The position numbers were made by a program, and so were the translations under genes. Shown piece after piece: positions 5,603-7,157 of a DNA stretch of 7,157 bases. The notes under the pieces are model-generated. The model made no database searches and was not told the origin of the DNA. It saw only the letters and a list, made by a program, of their open reading frames with translations. The stretch is from JBARCX01 sp049794535. Lineage in GTDB: Bacteria > Pseudomonadota > Gammaproteobacteria > Xanthomonadales > Rhodanobacteraceae. Each line of letters starts with the position of its first letter. The first letter of the stretch is position 1. The stretch spans positions 1 to 7,157 of the forward strand of contig JBARCX010000187.1 in the NCBI GenBank assembly GCA_049794535.1, read 5' to 3'.

Positions 5603-5845
5603 TTATGTAGGCCAAAAGTCATGGCAGCCATTACCGAGAGCTTTGTTCTCAATGGCGGCCGACCAAGCAAGAGGGGCGAGCGCCCATGCGTAGAGAAAGA
5701 ACCCACAGCCAATGAACACGAATGAAGGGAAGCCCTGCGTCCAGCAGGCGGCGATATCTAGCAGCACCAAGAGCTTGACTGTGATTTGAAAAAGCGATTT
5801 ACGATCAATTTCCCCATACTCGGGTAAAGAAACTTTGGTCGTTGA
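5603..5845 (-). pseudogene. Membrane-protein fragment without a usable start
   Basis: The - strand frame is open for 80 codons from after a TGA (5848-5846) to a TAA (5605-5603). It contains no ATG and no in-frame GTG before residue 27. The peptide has a polar start (LPEYGEIDRKSLFQ) and then two hydrophobic stretches (about 25-37 and 40-63) rich in aromatic and small residues. It ends in a polar, Cys/His-containing tail (NGCHDFWPT). Such a pattern is typical of the C-terminal end of a small integral membrane protein and unlikely for random shadow sequence. The third codon positions are GC-rich. I read it as the 3' end of a membrane-protein gene whose 5' part is lost. A start at GTG 5767 would give only 54 residues with no ribosome site. 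Confidence 0.5.
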
Positions 5846-6278
5846 TCAACGACAAGACAGGCAAGGTCGAGTTGATGATTGACGAGTCTGGTCGCGACAT
5901 CAAAAATTTAAATGAGTATGGCTATACGCGGTTGTGGGTTAACCGCCGCGACGTCGCTCGACGTGAGCTTCTAAACGATGCACTTAATGACGCTTCTAAG
6001 AGGCTGTTCAAAGTCTTGGCAATTCAGTATCGAGATGCGCACGATGTGGATGGCACACTTCACGCTGGTCAATGACGAGAAAAACAATCGTGTCGTCGAT
6101 GCGGAGACTTTGAACAGGCTCTAAGAAGTTCCATGCTAAGCACACGCCGCGCAACCTTGCCCAGGAGAGGCTGTCGATCGAGATCACGCTGAAGCCGACG
6201 CTCTGGGATGTGCAGGAACTTGGTGCGAATGAATGGCGTACTGCGCGTTACGGCGTCGTCTCTGATCTTTATGCTTGA
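5785..6278 (+). pseudogene. Gene broken by two frameshifts
   Basis: Three consecutive segments in different + frames look like one protein. Segment 1 (from after a TGA at 5782, ending at TGA 6073) reads VELMIDESGRDIKNLNEYGY and then RRELLNDALNDASKRLFK. Segment 2, in the next frame (open from 5975 to TAA 6122), reads FSIEMRTMWMAHFTLVNDEK and NRVVDAETLNRL. Segment 3 (open from 6114 to TGA 6276) reads KKFHAKHTPRNLAQERLSIE, then LKPTLWDVQELGANEWRTAR and YGVVSDLYA. Each step is +1, so one base gained or two lost at each site: between 5975 and 6073, and at 6114-6124. The end converges on mtfA, leaving 11 bp between the stop codons. There is no good start at the left, so the 5' end is also missing. 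I do not recognise the family; all three parts look soluble. Confidence 0.6.
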
Positions 6279-6289
6279 TCACCGAACGC

Positions 6290-7045
6290 TCAGAACGGGT
6301 GCTGTCGGTAAAATTGCTCAAGCTGCCGATAGACGTCCGGCAAATGCTCGCGCAATGTTGCCGGTGCTTCGAAAAATTGCTCACTGGCCACCGCAAAAAA
6401 CTCGGCCGGGCTTTCGAGGGCATATGGGTTGATTGGCAACTCGGCGCCATGGCGTTGAGCATCGTGCATGCGATCCCACGCGCTTTTGAAGACCTGCGTC
6501 CACACGCGGCGATCCATGCGCCGGTGCAATGGCGGGAAGCCGTTGGCATCGCCGTTTAGCATATCGAGCTTGTGTGCCATTTCGTGGATAACCACGTTGT
6601 GCCCCGGCTTCTGCCCGATGTTCAGCACATCCGCCCACGACAGAATCACTGGCCCGCGCACCCATGCTTCACCGGCCAACACCGTGTTGGTCTGGTGAAC
6701 CACTCCCGCTGCATCCACGCGGGTGCGACGTGGAATGAATGCGTCCGGGTACACGATGACACTGTGCCAACCGTCGTACCAATCCATGCCCAGTTTCAGG
6801 ATGGGGATGCAAGCGTGGGTTGCGAGCAGGACGCGGTCGGCGTCGCCAAGCTGCAAGCCCTGGGTCGGCTCCACGGATTTGCGGTCCAGGAACAGGGTTG
6901 CCAACACGCGCAGCGAGGCCTGATCGGATGCGCCTAGCCGACGCGCTGGGCTACAGCGCTGCAACGCTTCTTGCCAGAGTCCTTCGGCGATTGGGTGCCG
7001 AGCGACGATGCGCTGTACGCGCCAGTTTTTGATTTTGTCGAACAT
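6290..7045 (-). CDS. mtfA: MtfA-type zinc-dependent peptidase
   Basis: This is a 251-residue protein starting at ATG 7045; a GTG at 7051 would add two residues. The length is close to E. coli MtfA (about 265). The zinc-binding HExxH motif is HEMAH at residues 154-158, followed by KLDMLNGDANG as in the family. The downstream ESPAEFFAVASEQFFE segment (211-226) should supply the third, glutamate, zinc ligand. E. coli MtfA is a cytoplasmic zinc peptidase that binds the glucose repressor Mlc (DgsA) and so affects PTS genes. Whether an Mlc partner exists in this organism cannot be seen here, and a different role is quite possible. The gene is full length with no defects. It has no strong Shine-Dalgarno. 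It converges with the broken gene on its left, and its 5' end nearly touches the divergent gene at 7069. Confidence 0.93.
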   Translation of the reverse strand: MFDKIKNWRVQRIVARHPIAEGLWQEALQRCSPARRLGASDQASLRVLATLFLDRKSVEPTQGLQLGDADRVLLATHACIPILKLGMDWYDGWHSVIVYPDAFIPRRTRVDAAGVVHQTNTVLAGEAWVRGPVILSWADVLNIGQKPGHNVVIHEMAHKLDMLNGDANGFPPLHRRMDRRVWTQVFKSAWDRMHDAQRHGAELPINPYALESPAEFFAVASEQFFEAPATLREHLPDVYRQLEQFYRQHPF

Positions 7046-7056
7046 GACCACACGCT

Positions 7057-7064
7057 GGAGGAAG
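7057..7064 (+). promoter_or_regulatory. Strong Shine-Dalgarno for the gene at 7069
   Basis: GGAGG at 7057-7061 (within GGAGGAAG) lies 7 bases before the ATG at 7069. It is the best ribosome site in the window and the main reason for calling the partial gene that follows. Confidence 0.65.
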
Positions 7065-7068
7065 TCGT

Positions 7069-7157
7069 ATGGTCAAGAGCAATCAGGGTCGAAGTGCACT
7101 TTCTCAAGATAGAGACAGTGGTGTCAGGGACAACCCCGACCTCGCACCGGATAACAA
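7069..7157 (+). CDS. Start of a divergent small or hydrophilic protein (3' end outside window)
   Basis: ATG 7069 follows a strong ribosome site and the frame is open to the window edge (29 codons). The visible peptide is very hydrophilic and probably disordered at its start: MVKSNQGRSALSQDRDSG, then VRDNPDLAPDN. It has no signal peptide or membrane segment. I do not recognise it. It is transcribed away from mtfA, with 23 bp between the two start codons. Its promoter must therefore lie inside the mtfA coding region or further left, unless it has an alternative start outside the window. Confidence 0.55.
   Translation, partial: MVKSNQGRSALSQDRDSGVRDNPDLAPDN

Noticed and set aside
5733..5757. 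Likeness of this segment to the mtfA relic (CCTGCGTCCA and GCGGCGAT runs)
   Set aside because: The match needs two single-base gaps, falls in a different gene context (WTQGFP versus WTQVFK), and is short enough to be chance.
1..7157. CRISPR arrays, tRNA or rRNA genes, complete insertion sequences
   Set aside because: I saw no regularly spaced direct repeats, tRNA-like cloverleaf ends, rRNA-like stretches or transposase genes on either strand.

Overview
The window looks like an accessory or junction region of a high-GC gammaproteobacterium. My best guess is the Xanthomonadaceae/Rhodanobacteraceae. That rests on an MtfA-type peptidase, a secreted protein resembling the N-terminal domain of the Oar-like TonB-dependent receptors common in that group, and intergenic repeats carrying a GGCAGAG motif. 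The assignment is an inference from protein character and composition, not from any database match.

Left part (1-1961, + strand): two co-directional genes that are visibly more AT-rich than the rest. The first is the C-terminal part of a large protein running in from the left edge, possibly an SF2 helicase-like protein. The second is a complete protein of about 321 residues with a HEPN-like helix motif. They look like the end of a horizontally acquired operon and could belong to a defence island. I cannot tie them to a named system.

Middle part (1962-5256): a mosaic of repeat pieces and small genes. A helical 84-residue protein lies on the + strand at 2427-2681. Three envelope-type genes lie on the - strand, listed in transcription order. 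First is a secreted protein with a carboxypeptidase-regulatory-like domain (4822-5217), followed by a strong hairpin terminator. Next is a TonB-like membrane-anchored, Pro-rich protein with a duplicated Cys motif (3554-4540). Last is a secreted 158-residue protein (2934-3410). The spaces between them hold at least three diverged duplications: a ~70-bp block (2086-2155 and 2815-2882), a 72-bp block that forms the C-terminal tail of the TonB-like protein (2733-2804 and 3544-3615), and a 35-bp relic of mtfA (3508-3542).

Right part (5257-7157): a decay zone followed by normal chromosome. The decay zone carries an antisense membrane-protein fragment without a good start (5603-5845, -) and a gene broken by two frameshifts (5785-6278, +). 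An intact mtfA-like zinc peptidase gene follows (6290-7045, -). A divergent small gene begins at 7069 and runs off the right edge; its start codon is only 23 bp from that of mtfA.

The most interesting items are the AT-rich two-gene cassette, the tail-module duplication whose edge falls at the end of the Cys-repeat domain, and the two-frameshift relic that no single reading frame reveals.
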